Assembly: GCA_900767645.1 (NCBI GenBank)
Contig: CAAFZY010000040.1
Span: forward strand, 1 to 64,000
Direction of reading: 5' to 3'
Origin: Alphaproteobacteria bacterium
GTDB taxonomy: Bacteria > Pseudomonadota > Alphaproteobacteria > RF32 > CAG-239
Length of the DNA: 64,000 bases
Shown: positions 8,938 to 20,000 of the stretch, in pieces
How the letters are laid out: each line of letters starts with the position of its first letter
Numbering within the stretch: the first letter of the stretch is position 1
Notes under the pieces: generated by a model
What the model saw: only the letters and a program-made list of their open reading frames with translations
What the model was told of the DNA's origin: nothing
Database searches by the model: none
Made by a program: the position numbers and the translations under genes

Positions 8938-10281
8938 TTATTTTCCGATACAAAACGACCCGAAAATTTTATCCAAAATTTCATCGACCTCTATACGACC
9001 GGTAATTTTACCCAATGCTCGAGCAGCAAGTCTTATATCCTCTGCCGACAATTCAATTTCTTTATCAAAATTAAAGCGACGCAAATTTTCAACACATTCA
9101 TTTAACGCCTCGCGATAACGAGCTCGTGTAATCAAGACATTGGAATCTGAAGTAAAATTTTGCGCAATTTTATTACCTATATAATTAATAAGCTCTTCAA
9201 TTCCTTTATTTTGCTTAACCGAAATCAAAAAACAACCTTCATCTTTTAATTTTGAACATTGTTCAAATGTTAATTTATCACTTTTATTTGCAACAAATAA
9301 CAACTTGTTTTCAGAATCTTTTTTAATTTTATTAAATATATCAGGTGTATCCTGCGAGCCATCAAATAAAGCAACAACCAAATCAGCATCTTTAATTTTA
9401 TCAAAAGCTATTTCAATTCCCTGTTGCTCAATAACATCAGAAGCATCGCGAATACCTGCCGTATCGGTAAATATTACAGGATAACCTTTTATATTTAAAT
9501 TAACGTCAACCGCATCACGAGTAGTGCCGGCAATATCCGAAACAATCGCAGCCTTGCGTTTAACAATAGCATTAAGCAAGCTTGATTTGCCGGCATTAGC
9601 CGGACCGGCAATAACAACTCTGAACCCCTCGCGCATTCTTTCACCATAATTAGCGTTACATAAATGTTCATCTATTTCTTTAATTAATTTAAATACAGTG
9701 TTCAAATTAGACTCTTTTATGGCTTCAGGTATATCTTCGTCAGGAAAATCTATATAAGCCTCTAAATAAGCATAAACCTTTAACAACTCTTCACGCCATC
9801 CGTCATATAAATTTTTAAGTCCGCCTTCCATTTGACGAATAGCATATTTTTGTTGTTCGGAAGTTTCGGCGTCAATCAAATCAGCCAAACCTTCAGCTTC
9901 GGTTAAATCCATTTTATTATTGTAAAACGCTCGGCGAGAAAATTCACCTGCTTCGGCAAGACGAAAACCGGCAATTTCAGATAACGAAGCAAGAACAGAA
10001 CTTAAAACAGCATGAGAACCGTGACACTGAATTTCAATAACATCTTCACCGGTAAAAGAGTGAGGAGCCTTAAAATACAAAAGCAACGCTTTATCCAATG
10101 TTTCATGTGAAACGGAATCTTTTATATCAGTAAAATAAGCATAACGAGGTTTAATTTCCGATATTTTTATATCAGTCATCAAACCAATAACATCAGAAGC
10201 GTGTTCGCCTGAAATTCTGATTACGGCGACGCCTGATTTACCAAAAACCGTTGAAAGCGCATATATTGTTTTATTATCCAT
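8938..10281 (-). CDS. mnmE: tRNA modification GTPase MnmE (TrmE)
   Basis: Potassium-dependent GTPase that works with MnmG on wobble uridine. The 447 residues have an N-terminal tetrahydrofolate-binding domain, a helical domain, and an inserted G domain with GPANAGKSS (226-234, G1), AGTTRD (251-256, G2), DTAG (273-276, G3) and NKSD (about 331, G4). The C-terminal CIGK holds the catalytic cysteine. All key residues are present. It is followed by mnmG after about 95 bp and is divergent from the HAD gene at 10455. Confidence 0.97.
   Translation of the reverse strand: MDNKTIYALSTVFGKSGVAVIRISGEHASDVIGLMTDIKISEIKPRYAYFTDIKDSVSHETLDKALLLYFKAPHSFTGEDVIEIQCHGSHAVLSSVLASLSEIAGFRLAEAGEFSRRAFYNNKMDLTEAEGLADLIDAETSEQQKYAIRQMEGGLKNLYDGWREELLKVYAYLEAYIDFPDEDIPEAIKESNLNTVFKLIKEIDEHLCNANYGERMREGFRVVIAGPANAGKSSLLNAIVKRKAAIVSDIAGTTRDAVDVNLNIKGYPVIFTDTAGIRDASDVIEQQGIEIAFDKIKDADLVVALFDGSQDTPDIFNKIKKDSENKLLFVANKSDKLTFEQCSKLKDEGCFLISVKQNKGIEELINYIGNKIAQNFTSDSNVLITRARYREALNECVENLRRFNFDKEIELSAEDIRLAARALGKITGRIEVDEILDKIFGSFCIGK
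10099..10114. other. Degenerate parS-like site, 14 of 16 matches
   Basis: TGTTTCATGTGAAACG in mnmE keeps both TTTCA/TGAAA arms but has a broken CACGTG core (CATGTG) and a changed last base. ParB binding would be weaker, if any. Confidence 0.45.
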
Positions 10282-10348
10282 TTTAACCTCGTTGTTATTT
10301 TGATAAACTAAATAATATTTATTAATATTTATATAAATTTTTGATTTT

Positions 10349-10433
10349 AAGCCCCTCAGAGCGATTTTTAGATTTTTTTAACAGTTATATTATAGCTTGT
10401 GTTAAAATGCGCTCTACGGGCTTTATACGAGTT
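10349..10433. promoter_or_regulatory. Split inverted repeat in the divergent mnmE / HAD promoter region
   Basis: The 173-bp spacer between divergent mnmE and the HAD gene contains AAGCCC and AGAGCG (10349-10362) and their complements CGCTCT and GGGCTT (10420-10433). The AT-rich interior includes TTATATTATAG, a possible -10 on either strand. The elements could be a cruciform or paired operator half sites. No regulator is implied by sequence. Confidence 0.4.
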
Positions 10434-10454
10434 CAAATTTTTTAAGGATTAAAA

Positions 10455-11123
10455 ATGAAAAAGAAGCTTATAATTTGGGATTTTGACGGCGTAATCGCCG
10501 ATACTGAAAAACTTTGGCTTAAAAACAGACAAATTTTAATGAAAGAAGCCTTAGGCATAGATTGGGATTGGCAAACCATAAATCATTACTTGCGCGGAAC
10601 CGGCGACCGAACTAAACGTATGGTGCTTGATAATTTAGGTATAACCACAGATGACGACTTCTGGAATAAAAGTATTGAAATGGATATTAACACCATGCAC
10701 AGCGAAGGTTTTGAATTAACCGACGGCATTGAAGATATATTCAAGTTGCCTGTTAAACAATGTATTGCCACCGGAGGAGTCAAGGATAAAACCGCTGAAA
10801 AAATCAAAATAACCGGTATTAAAAATTACTTTCCGGACGATAAAGTTTTTACTATTGATATGGTAAAAAACGGAAAACCGGAACCTGATTTATTTTTACT
10901 CGCAGCCGAAAAAATGGGTGAAAAACCTGAAGATTCCGTTGTTATTGAAGATTCAATCGCCGGTCTTACCGCCGCTGTTAAAGCCGGCTGTTTGCCGATT
11001 GCTTTTTTGGCAGGTGATATTGAAAACGACCAAATTCACCTTGAAAAGGTTAAAAAGCTTGGAATTAAATACATTTTTCACAATATGAAAGACGTAAAAA
11101 ATTTAATTAACGAACTATTTTAA
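10455..11123 (+). CDS. HAD-superfamily phosphatase (beta-phosphoglucomutase-like)
   Basis: A 222-residue haloacid dehalogenase-like hydrolase. Motif I is WDFDGVIADTE (8-18, nucleophile Asp9, acid Asp11), the cap domain spans about 18-85, motif II is the CIATGG segment (Thr near 100), Lys of motif III is in NGKPEPDLF (about 139-147) and motif IV is VVIEDSIAGLTAA (about 158-170). This is the subfamily of phosphoglycolate phosphatases, beta-phosphoglucomutase and sugar phosphatases; the substrate cannot be read from sequence. Its end overlaps the end of dnaQ by 9 bp, convergently. Confidence 0.85.
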   Translation: MKKKLIIWDFDGVIADTEKLWLKNRQILMKEALGIDWDWQTINHYLRGTGDRTKRMVLDNLGITTDDDFWNKSIEMDINTMHSEGFELTDGIEDIFKLPVKQCIATGGVKDKTAEKIKITGIKNYFPDDKVFTIDMVKNGKPEPDLFLLAAEKMGEKPEDSVVIEDSIAGLTAAVKAGCLPIAFLAGDIENDQIHLEKVKKLGIKYIFHNMKDVKNLINELF

Positions 11124-11801
11124 CCAAATTGCATCAGTAATTTTATCGGTCAAAAATTTTTCATGTTCTTGCAACTCTTGTTCAGAAAGCGGAAAATTTC
11201 GAGCTTGCCGGTAAACACGACTGGTTTGTCCATGCTCGGCTTTACGCTCGGAAACAACCTCGGCATCAAGCTTCATGGTTGGTTCGGCTCCGCCTAAAAG
11301 CTCTAAATAAACCTCAGATAAAAGTTCCGCATCAAGCAAAGCGCCATGCTTGGTACGGGCAGAGTTATCAATATTAAAACGGCGGCATAAAGCGTCAAGA
11401 TTATTACGGGCTCCCGGAAATTTTTCACGAGCTATTTCCAGAGTATCAATCACTCGACTTTGCGGATAGGTCGGAAACCCCTTATGCTTAAACTCGTAGT
11501 TAATAAAATTAATATCAAATGAGGCATTATGAGCAACCAAAATGCCGTCATCACCTACAAAATCGATAAAATCTTGTGCAATTTCATGCAGTTTCGGATA
11601 ATTTTTTAAAAAATCATACGTCAACCCATGCACTTTTACAACCTCTTCAGGAACATCACGCTCCGGATTGATATATTGGTGATAAGTACGGCCGGTCGGC
11701 ATATGATTAATCAATTCAACCGCCCCTATTTCAACCAATTTATCGCCTTCTTGCGGGCTTAAACCGGTTGTTTCGGTATCAAAAACAATTTCTCTTAACA
11801 T
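11115..11801 (-). CDS. dnaQ: DNA polymerase III epsilon subunit (3'-5' proofreading exonuclease)
   Basis: Proofreading exonuclease of the replicative polymerase. The 228 residues carry the DEDDh fold: Exo I FDTETTG (Asp8, Glu10), Exo II AHNASFDINFI (Asp near 98) and Exo IIIe HGALLDAELL (His near 158, Asp near 163). A C-terminal tail (about 175-228) would contact the alpha subunit DnaE, encoded at 17.0 kb. It follows coaE with a 7-bp overlap, the common alphaproteobacterial coaE-dnaQ pair. Confidence 0.95.
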   Translation of the reverse strand: MLREIVFDTETTGLSPQEGDKLVEIGAVELINHMPTGRTYHQYINPERDVPEEVVKVHGLTYDFLKNYPKLHEIAQDFIDFVGDDGILVAHNASFDINFINYEFKHKGFPTYPQSRVIDTLEIAREKFPGARNNLDALCRRFNIDNSARTKHGALLDAELLSEVYLELLGGAEPTMKLDAEVVSERKAEHGQTSRVYRQARNFPLSEQELQEHEKFLTDKITDAIWLK

Positions 11802-12385
11802 TTTACACCAATTTCCTCAATTAACATTGCAAGCTCAGCTTTAAGTATTCCGATAGATTTGTCGGTATCAACCGCATAATCTGATAAAAATATTCTGTCA
11901 TTATTACTCATTTGCACCGCATTAATTTTTTCAAACTCGGCCTCTGAAATATTATCGCGCAGCATAACTCGTTGTTTTTGCACATTATAAGGAGCATCAG
12001 CAACTATTATGTCCGTGCAATACTTTTCCCAACCCATTTCAAACAACAGCGCAACATCAACAAATATAACATCTTCACCACAAGATGCTGCTTTACGGAT
12101 TACCGACAAAAACTTTTGTTTCAAAAACGGGTGAGTTAAAGTTTCAAGCTTTTTAAGTTTAACATTATCATCAAACACAAGCGTACGTAATTTTCGCTTA
12201 TTAAAAACGCCATTTTGCCAACTTTCCGGAAAGTTTTGATAAATTACGCTTAAAAACCTATCATCATAATAAAGTTGACGACACCATTTATCAATATCAT
12301 AAACAACAAATCCCAACCGGCGGATAAGTCCGGCAATTGTCGTTTTACCACATCCGATTGAGCCGGTTATTGCGATAATTCTCAT
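11795..12385 (-). CDS. coaE: Dephospho-CoA kinase
   Basis: Last enzyme of coenzyme A synthesis, phosphorylating the 3' hydroxyl of dephospho-CoA with ATP. The 196 residues begin with the P-loop TGSIGCGKTT (7-16) and contain the VYDIDKWCRQLY segment (position of the base Asp) and FVDVALLFEMGWEKYC of the CoA-binding region, with a lid region near 140. Length is normal. It is the first gene to the left of the candidate origin and reads away from it. Confidence 0.95.
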   Translation of the reverse strand: MRIIAITGSIGCGKTTIAGLIRRLGFVVYDIDKWCRQLYYDDRFLSVIYQNFPESWQNGVFNKRKLRTLVFDDNVKLKKLETLTHPFLKQKFLSVIRKAASCGEDVIFVDVALLFEMGWEKYCTDIIVADAPYNVQKQRVMLRDNISEAEFEKINAVQMSNNDRIFLSDYAVDTDKSIGILKAELAMLIEEIGVKC

Positions 12386-12859
12386 ATTTTTTCCTTATTT
12401 TAGCAACTTAGCTCAGTTATGCACAATTAAGCAACAAACTGTGCATAACTTTGTAACATTGAGCGCATTATAACTATTTATGAAGATAATTAAAAACATT
12501 TCAGATACTTTATTAACATCTAAAATAATTTTAATCACAGCTGTTAATTTTGTGCAAAGCTCATTTTATTAACAAGTAGTTAATTTTTACTAAGTGATTG
12601 AATCCGAAAATCATTAATATTTTATTAATAAAGTTATTAACAGATTGTTAAACTTTAGTATAAGTTTGTGGATAAAAACTTATCCCCAATAATCGCACAG
12701 ATATACTATTAACTACTATAATTTTAAAATTTAAATTTGGGCGATAAGGGTGTGCATAAATCCGGCTAAAAAGCAATTGACTTTTTTTGAGCTGTTGCGT
12801 ATATATATAGCTGTTACATTCGTAACTTTCCAGTTTAATTTTCAAACAAAAAGGTTCAT
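12386..12859. other. Candidate chromosomal replication origin (oriC)
   Basis: 474 bp without a credible gene between divergent coaE and rho. DnaA boxes matching TTATNCACA lie at 12417-12425 (+), 12440-12448 (-), 12667-12675 (-) and 12751-12759 (-), with a one-mismatch box TTATCCCCA at 12680-12688. Between the outer groups is a very AT-rich stretch (about 12460-12660) suited to unwinding, with TTAA-N7-TTAA motifs at 12569-12583, 12614-12628 and 12637-12651, the half-site pattern bound by CtrA in Caulobacter, and one GANTC at 12600-12604. Position near parS, parAB, mnmE/G, rho and dnaQ agrees with alphaproteobacterial origins. Confidence 0.8.
12777..12805 (+). promoter_or_regulatory. Sigma-70 type promoter for rho
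   Basis: TTGACT (12777-12782), a 17-bp spacer and TATATA (12800-12805) give a near-consensus promoter starting transcription near 12812, with a leader of about 48 nt before rho. It lies 18 bp from the nearest DnaA box, so DnaA could affect rho transcription. Confidence 0.65.
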
Positions 12860-14113
12860 ATGCATTTAAAGGAATTAAAAGACAAATCTCCGCAAGAGTT
12901 GCTTACATGGGCGGAAGATTTAGGCGTTGAAGACGCATCATCAATGCGTGTTCAAGATTTGGTTTTTGCCATTATGAAAAAAGTTGCCTCGGAAGACAAC
13001 GTTATATATGGCGACGGGGTTATTGAGGTTTTACAAGACGGATTTGGTTTTTTACGTTCTTCAAAATCTAATTATTTAGCAAGTCCTGACGATATTTATG
13101 TTTCACCGGCTCAAGTTAAAAAATTCGGTTTGAGAACCGGAGATACGGTGGAAGGCGAAATCAGAGCACCTAAAGATAACGAACGTTACTTTGCCTTAAC
13201 CAAAATTAACACTATCAACTATGAAAATCCCGAAAAATCAAAATTGAGAGTTAATTTTGACAACTTAACTCCGTTGTATCCTACAAAAAAACTCAACTTT
13301 GATATTATTTGCGGCGAAAAAGATTACACAACCCGTGTTATAGATTTAATTGCACCGCAAGGTAAAGGGCAGCGAGGGTTGATTGTGGCTCCGCCGCGTA
13401 CAGGTAAAACGGTTATGCTGCAAAATATTGCCCACGCCATTGCCGTTAATCATCCTGAGGTTTATTTAATAGTGCTTTTAATTGACGAACGTCCGGAAGA
13501 AGTTACCGATATGACGCGTTCGGTTAAAGGAGAGGTTGTTTCATCAACCTTTGATGAACCGGCAACCCGCCATGTTCAAGTGGCTGAATTAGTGATTGAA
13601 AAAGCCAAGCGTTTGGTGGAAACCAAAAAAGACGTAGTTATTTTACTTGATTCTATTACTCGTTTAGGGCGCGCATACAACGCCGTGGTGCCGTCATCAG
13701 GTAAGGTTTTAACCGGCGGTGTTGACGCAAATGCTTTACAACGTCCTAAAAGACTGCTCGGCGCTGCTCGTAATGTGGAAGAAGGCGGCTCGTTGACTAT
13801 TATTGCCACCGCATTGATTGATACCGGATCGCGTATGGATGAAGTTATTTTTGAAGAGTTTAAAGGTACCGGAAATTCTGAAATTATTCTTGACCGCAAG
13901 CTTACGGATAAACGCTTATTCCCAACTATTGATATAACACGTTCCGGAACACGTAAAGAAGAGTTGTTGGTTGATAAAAACACTCTTTCAAAGATGTGGG
14001 TTCTGCGCCGTGTGTTAATGCAAATGGGTATGACCGACGGTATGGAATTTTTACTTGATAAACTCAGAATGTCGAAAGATAATCAAGATTTCTTTAACAA
14101 TATGAACAGTTAA
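12860..14113 (+). CDS. rho: Transcription termination factor Rho
   Basis: Hexameric RNA helicase that ends transcription at unstructured C-rich RNA. The 417 residues have an N-terminal helical part and the cold-shock-like RNA-binding domain (about 48-120, with GFGFLRS), then the ATPase core with Walker A APPRTGKT (about 177-184), Walker [17 protein letters not shown] with its Q-loop, and the R-loop segment EEGGSLT. Length is normal and all motifs are present. It is the first gene to the right of the candidate origin. An 11-bp inverted repeat follows the stop. Confidence 0.97.
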   Translation: MHLKELKDKSPQELLTWAEDLGVEDASSMRVQDLVFAIMKKVASEDNVIYGDGVIEVLQDGFGFLRSSKSNYLASPDDIYVSPAQVKKFGLRTGDTVEGEIRAPKDNERYFALTKINTINYENPEKSKLRVNFDNLTPLYPTKKLNFDIICGEKDYTTRVIDLIAPQGKGQRGLIVAPPRTGKTVMLQNIAHAIAVNHPEVYLIVLLIDERPEEVTDMTRSVKGEVVSSTFDEPATRHVQVAELVIEKAKRLVETKKDVVILLDSITRLGRAYNAVVPSSGKVLTGGVDANALQRPKRLLGAARNVEEGGSLTIIATALIDTGSRMDEVIFEEFKGTGNSEIILDRKLTDKRLFPTIDITRSGTRKEELLVDKNTLSKMWVLRRVLMQMGMTDGMEFLLDKLRMSKDNQDFFNNMNS

Positions 14114-14127
14114 ATGTTTTCTTGCCT

Positions 14128-14174
14128 GCAACTTTTTCTCTTATATGCTTTTGTATACTATGGGAAAAAGTTGC
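14128..14174. repeat. 11-bp perfect inverted repeat after rho
   Basis: GCAACTTTTTC (14128-14138) and GAAAAAGTTGC (14164-14174) are separated by 25 bp. There is no T-run after the second arm on either strand, so it is a poor intrinsic terminator. It may protect the 3' ends of the two convergent transcripts. Confidence 0.5.
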
Positions 14175-14212
14175 GGCGCATCATAATCAGTTTTTGCAAA
14201 ATTTTTATAAAT

Positions 14213-14842
14213 TTAAATCAGCCCCATTTTTTGAGCCGTAATTACAGCTTGGGTTCGATTATTAACGTTTAGTGAGCGTAGTAATGCATTAATGTGAAGT
14301 TTTACGGTTGCTTCCGATACGCCCATTTCATAAGCTATTTGCTTGTTTGATTTTCCTTCCGCAATTAAATCAAGCACTTGCGATTGTCGATTGGTTAAAT
14401 TTTTGATTTTAACTTTGTAACGATGAATATCTGAAACTTCGGAGTTGCTTTTGTTTAAAGCCGTCGGAAAGTAAGTTCCTCCATTTAAAATATTTTTTAA
14501 GGCTTCTTTTACTGCTTTGGTGTCGGCGCGTTTGGGAATATAACCTTTTATTCCCAAGTCCAGAATTTTCATAATTTCACGAATGTCTTCACAGGCTGAA
14601 AGGGCAATAATTTTTACGTCAGGAGCTTTTTGTTTTAAAAATTTTATTCCTTCTTCCCATTTAACATCAGACATATCCAAATCAAGCAAAATAAAATCAA
14701 TTCCGCTTTCTTCATAAATTATTTTAACAGCTTGTGAAAAATTAGATGCTTGAATAATAATAGTATCAGGAAATTGTTGTTCTAAATCAAGAGCTAAACG
14801 GTCACGGTACAAGGGATGTTCATCGGTAATCAAAATTTTCAT
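14213..14842 (-). CDS. LuxR/NarL-type response regulator
   Basis: A 209-residue two-domain regulator. The N-terminal receiver domain (1-120) has the acidic pair Asp7-Glu8, the phosphoacceptor Asp54 in ILLDLDM and a switch residue in IALSACED. The C-terminal helix-turn-helix (about 146-209) reads LTNRQSQVLDLIAEGKSNKQIAYEMGVSEATVK in part, typical LuxR/FixJ. No cognate kinase is adjacent, so its signal is unknown. Only a moderate Shine-Dalgarno is seen, and an imperfect dyad at 14880-14909 lies in its promoter region. Confidence 0.88.
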   Translation of the reverse strand: MKILITDEHPLYRDRLALDLEQQFPDTIIIQASNFSQAVKIIYEESGIDFILLDLDMSDVKWEEGIKFLKQKAPDVKIIALSACEDIREIMKILDLGIKGYIPKRADTKAVKEALKNILNGGTYFPTALNKSNSEVSDIHRYKVKIKNLTNRQSQVLDLIAEGKSNKQIAYEMGVSEATVKLHINALLRSLNVNNRTQAVITAQKMGLI

Positions 14843-14879
14843 GATAAATTTCTCCTTAAATTTTGCTAATAAGCTGCTT

Positions 14880-14909
14880 TGACTGCAAATATAGTGATGC
14901 TTGCAGTCA
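14880..14909. promoter_or_regulatory. 9-bp inverted repeat upstream of the LuxR-type regulator
   Basis: TGACTGCAA (14880-14888) and TTGCAGTCA (14901-14909), 12 bp apart, about 40 bp upstream of the regulator start. It could be an operator, perhaps autoregulatory, or part of the 3' end of the deaminase transcript; no T-run supports the latter. Confidence 0.4.
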
Positions 14910-14962
14910 TTTAAAGTCCATTTATCTAAAAAATATGATAGTTGTATTTTCTAGAAAAGATT

Positions 14963-15415
14963 CTAAAGTTCAATATATTCAATACCGGCTTCTTTGAACA
15001 TTTGGGCGGAATATTCAAGTTTATCGCGCCATGTTCCTTTAGGTGAGTTTTCATCAATAATAATTTTATTGGTGATAACCATTTTTATACCGGCTTGAAT
15101 TATGGCTCGGGCACAATCGGTACACGGAGCATGAGTTGCGTATAATACACAGCCCTTTAAAGATGTTCCGGTTAAACATGCGTTATAAATAGCATTTCGC
15201 TCGGCGTGTTCAAAAAAATCGTATTTGGTAGGACGCTCCATGCGTTCGGAAATATTATCATCAACCCCGCGTACCAGACCGTTATATCCGGTTGCTCTGA
15301 TTTCACGGTCTGGGCCGACAACAACGGCTCCGGTTTTGGTTGACGGGTCTTTTGACCACGATGCCACCAAAAAAGCAAGTTCCATAAAACGATGATGCCA
15401 TTTATCCGAAAACAT
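14963..15415 (-). CDS. dCMP deaminase-like cytidine/deoxycytidylate deaminase
   Basis: A 150-residue zinc deaminase. The zinc ligands and catalytic Glu are seen as HAE (His70, Glu72) and PCTDC (Cys98, Cys101). The N-terminal segment SKDPSTKTGAVVVGPD and the large insert before the HAE motif resemble the ComEB/dCMP deaminase family, which turns dCMP into dUMP for thymidylate synthesis. A related nucleoside or base deaminase cannot be excluded. It stands alone, divergent from eno. Confidence 0.85.
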   Translation of the reverse strand: MFSDKWHHRFMELAFLVASWSKDPSTKTGAVVVGPDREIRATGYNGLVRGVDDNISERMERPTKYDFFEHAERNAIYNACLTGTSLKGCVLYATHAPCTDCARAIIQAGIKMVITNKIIIDENSPKGTWRDKLEYSAQMFKEAGIEYIEL

Positions 15416-15510
15416 AAAACTTCTCCATTAAAACATATACATAATATTTTTATAATCTTAATAAAAAACTAATTTTATGTCGAAATATTGTATTTTGAAA
15501 CAGGTTGCTC

Positions 15511-15540
15511 TTGACAAAGGCTGAAAAATATCCCAATTTA
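15511..15540 (+). promoter_or_regulatory. Possible promoter of eno
   Basis: A consensus -35 TTGACA (15511-15516) is followed after 18 bp by AATTTA, a weak -10. The eno start is 37 bp further with a GGAG Shine-Dalgarno. Confidence 0.4.
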
Positions 15541-15561
15541 GCAACAGTGTTTTTTATTTAA

Positions 15562-16854
<1,293 letters not shown>

Positions 16855-16880
16855 TTTTTTAAGAAGATTATATCAAAATA

Positions 16881-16917
16881 ATTATCCGGAGCATGATTGT
16901 TCCGGATAATTTTTTTA
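16881..16917 (+). terminator. Rho-independent terminator of eno
   Basis: Perfect 10-bp stem ATTATCCGGA / TCCGGATAAT (16881-16890, 16901-16910) followed by seven T. Confidence 0.9.
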
Positions 16918-17001
16918 AAAGTTAAGTATATCTGTTAAAAATAGGTTGAGAAAAACAAAAGATGTTTTTATACTTTGAGTAAATTCAAAAGGCCGGTGAA
17001 A

Positions 17002-20000
17002 ATGCAAAATCCTAAATTTATACATCTGCGCGTACACACCGCGTATTCATTATCAGAAGGCGCTATTAAAATTGGCGACCTTATCCATTATTTGCATCAA
17101 AAAAACATTCCGGCGATTGCGGTTACCGACAGCGGTAATATGTTTGGCGGTAAGGCTTTTTCAAAATATGCCTCGGAAGAAGGGGTTAAACCGATTTTAG
17201 GATGCATATTTTTTATGCGCAATCCGGATTCGGATAATTTACTGCTTACCAAAGGTAAGGCGGTTGAGCGTGATAAACTCATTTTACTCGTGATGAACTC
17301 TACCGGCTATGAAAACATCATGAAATTAATGAAGTTGTTTTATTTGGATAATACCGCCAACGGTGATGACCCGCAGCTTAAATATTCTGATTTGGAACAA
17401 TATAATGAAGGTTTGATTGCTTTAACCGGCGGGGTTGACGGAGCAGTCGGAAGGTTGTTGCTTGAAAATCGCGCGGAAGAAGCCGAACAAATGCTGCAAA
17501 CGTTGCAAAAAATTTTTAGCAATCGTTTATATATTGAAATTTCGCGAATCGGTTTGGAAAGTGAGCAAAAAACCGAACAAAGTTTTATTGATTTTGCTTA
17601 TAAATATAATATTCCGTTAGTGGCAACCAATGAAGTTTTCTTTTTTGACCAAAGTATGTATGAAGCGCACGATGCCTTGATTTGTATTGCAGCCGGTGAA
17701 GTTTTGGCCAACGATAAGCGAAAACATTTTTCACCAAATAATCGCTTGCGTTCTGAAGATGAAATGGTTGAATTGTTTAAGGATTTGCCTGAAGCGGTGG
17801 AAAATACGGTTAAAATTGCGCAAAGGTGTAATTATCTTTCAACTAAAGTAAAACCTCTGTTGCCTATTTTTGAATGTCCGGACGGTAAAACGCAAGATGA
17901 ATATATTACCGAAGAAGCTCATAAAGGTTTAGCCGAGCGTATGCAAAAGCATGTTTATTTTGAGGGTATGACTGATGAGCAGAAAGCTGAAATTGATAAA
18001 AAATATTATGACCGTTTGGAGTATGAATTAAGCGTTATTAAACGTATGGGGTTTCCGGGGTATTTTTTAATAGTGTCGGATTTTATCAGATGGTCAAAAA
18101 CACACGGAGTTCCGGTAGGACCGGGGCGCGGTTCGGGCGCCGGTTCAATTGTGGCATGGTCGCTTAAAATTACCGAGCTTGACCCTATTAAACTTGAATT
18201 GCTGTTTGAAAGATTTTTAAATCCTGACCGTGTAAATATGCCTGATTTTGACGTTGACTTTTGTCAGGAAAATCGCTTTAAAACCATTGAGTATGTGCAA
18301 AATAAATATGGATTTGACCATGTGGCGCAAATTATTACTTATGGTAAGTTGCAGTCAAAAGCGGTTATCAGAGATGTGGCGCGCGTTTTGCAAATGCCGT
18401 ATACACAGGCCGATAAAATTTCAAAAATGATACCGAATCCGGTACAGGGAAAAAATGTTTCATTGCAAGAGGCGCTTGATCAGGTGCCTGAACTTGAAGA
18501 TATGCGCCAACATGACCCGCAGGTCAATAAACTTTTTGATATTGCCATGAAGCTTGAGGGGTTGTATCGCCATTCCGGCGTGCATGCCGCCGGCGTGGTT
18601 ATCGGCGACCGCCCTCTTGATCAACTGGTTCCTCTTTATAAAGATCCGAAAGCCGATATGCCGGTTACGCAATACGATATGAAATATGTTGAAGAAACCG
18701 GCTTGATTAAATTTGACTTTTTAGGTTTGAAAACTTTAACCGTGATTAAAAAAGCGGTTGATTGGGTGAAAAAAGTTAAAGGTATTGATTTGGATATGGA
18801 TTCCATACCTTTAGATGATAAGCCGACTTATGAAATGATGCAGCGAGGCGATACGGCGGCGGTGTTTCAGTTTGAATCGGCCGGCATGAAAGATGTTCAT
18901 AAACAAATAAAACCTGACCGTTTTGAAGATTTAATCGCAATTGTATCGCTTTATCGTCCGGGACCGATGGATAACATTCCGACCTACATTAAGCGTAAGC
19001 ACGGTGAAGAAAAAATTACGTATTTGCACCCCAGTTTGGCTCCTATATTAGATGAAACATACGGAATTATGGTTTATCAGGAGCAGGTGATGAATATTGC
19101 TCGCGCGCTTGGCGGATATACCATGGGTGAGGCGGATAAACTTCGTAAAGTTATGGGTAAAAAACAACGCGAGGAAATTCCGAAGCAACGCGAAAAATTT
19201 ACAAAAGGCGCTATTGCCAACGGTATCAGTGAAGATGTCGCCAAAAGTATTTTTGACCAAATGGAAAAATTTGCTTCATACGGATTTAATAAATCGCACG
19301 CGGCGGCATATTCGCTCATTTCGTATCAAACCGCATATCTGAAGGCGCATTATCCAGTTGAATTTATGTGCGCGGTGATGGATTTAGATATTATCAATAC
19401 TGATAAATTGGCGTTTTTTGTGGCGGAATGCCGTTCTACCGGAATGGAAATTTTGAAGCCTGATATTAATCTGTCAGACGCTGATTTTAGAGTTGAAGAC
19501 AATAAAATCCGTTATGCGCTGGGTGCAATTAAAGGAGTAGGCTCTTCTTATATGCAGGGAATTGTTGAAGAGCGCTATCGTAACGGTCCTTTTAAGAGTA
19601 TTTCTGATTTTTGTAATCGGGTTGATATTAAAAATGTAAACCGTAAGCAAATGTATCAATTGGTTAAGGCAGGAGCTTTTGATTGCCTTGAAAAGAACAG
19701 GGCAATGCTTTGCGAAAATGTTGATATAATGGTAAGCAATATTTTTGCCTCATCGGAAACTAAGAAAAGCGAGCAACAGTCGTTATTCGGTTCAGAAGAG
19801 CTGTGCGGTAAAATTAAATTAAAGGAAATTCCGGATTGGTCAAATTTGGAAAAATTACGCCATGAGGCGGAGGCAATCGGTTTTTATTTATCGGCTCATC
19901 CGCTGGATATTTATGCCGAAAGCGCGAAAAAACTCGGAGTTAAAAGTTGCACGAGTGTTTTGCAAAACCTAAAGGCCGGAGATAATTTGAAAGCTAATAT

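Noticed and set aside
8888..9118. Plus-strand reading frame across the 3' end of mnmE
   Set aside because: It lies opposite a well-conserved gene and has no ribosome site.
12648..12845. 65-residue minus-strand frame in the coaE-rho gap
   Set aside because: No ribosome site or family; it crosses DnaA boxes and the rho promoter and is better explained as non-coding origin DNA.
14128..14174. Rho gene terminator
   Set aside because: The loop is 25 nt and no T-run follows, so it is listed only as an inverted repeat.
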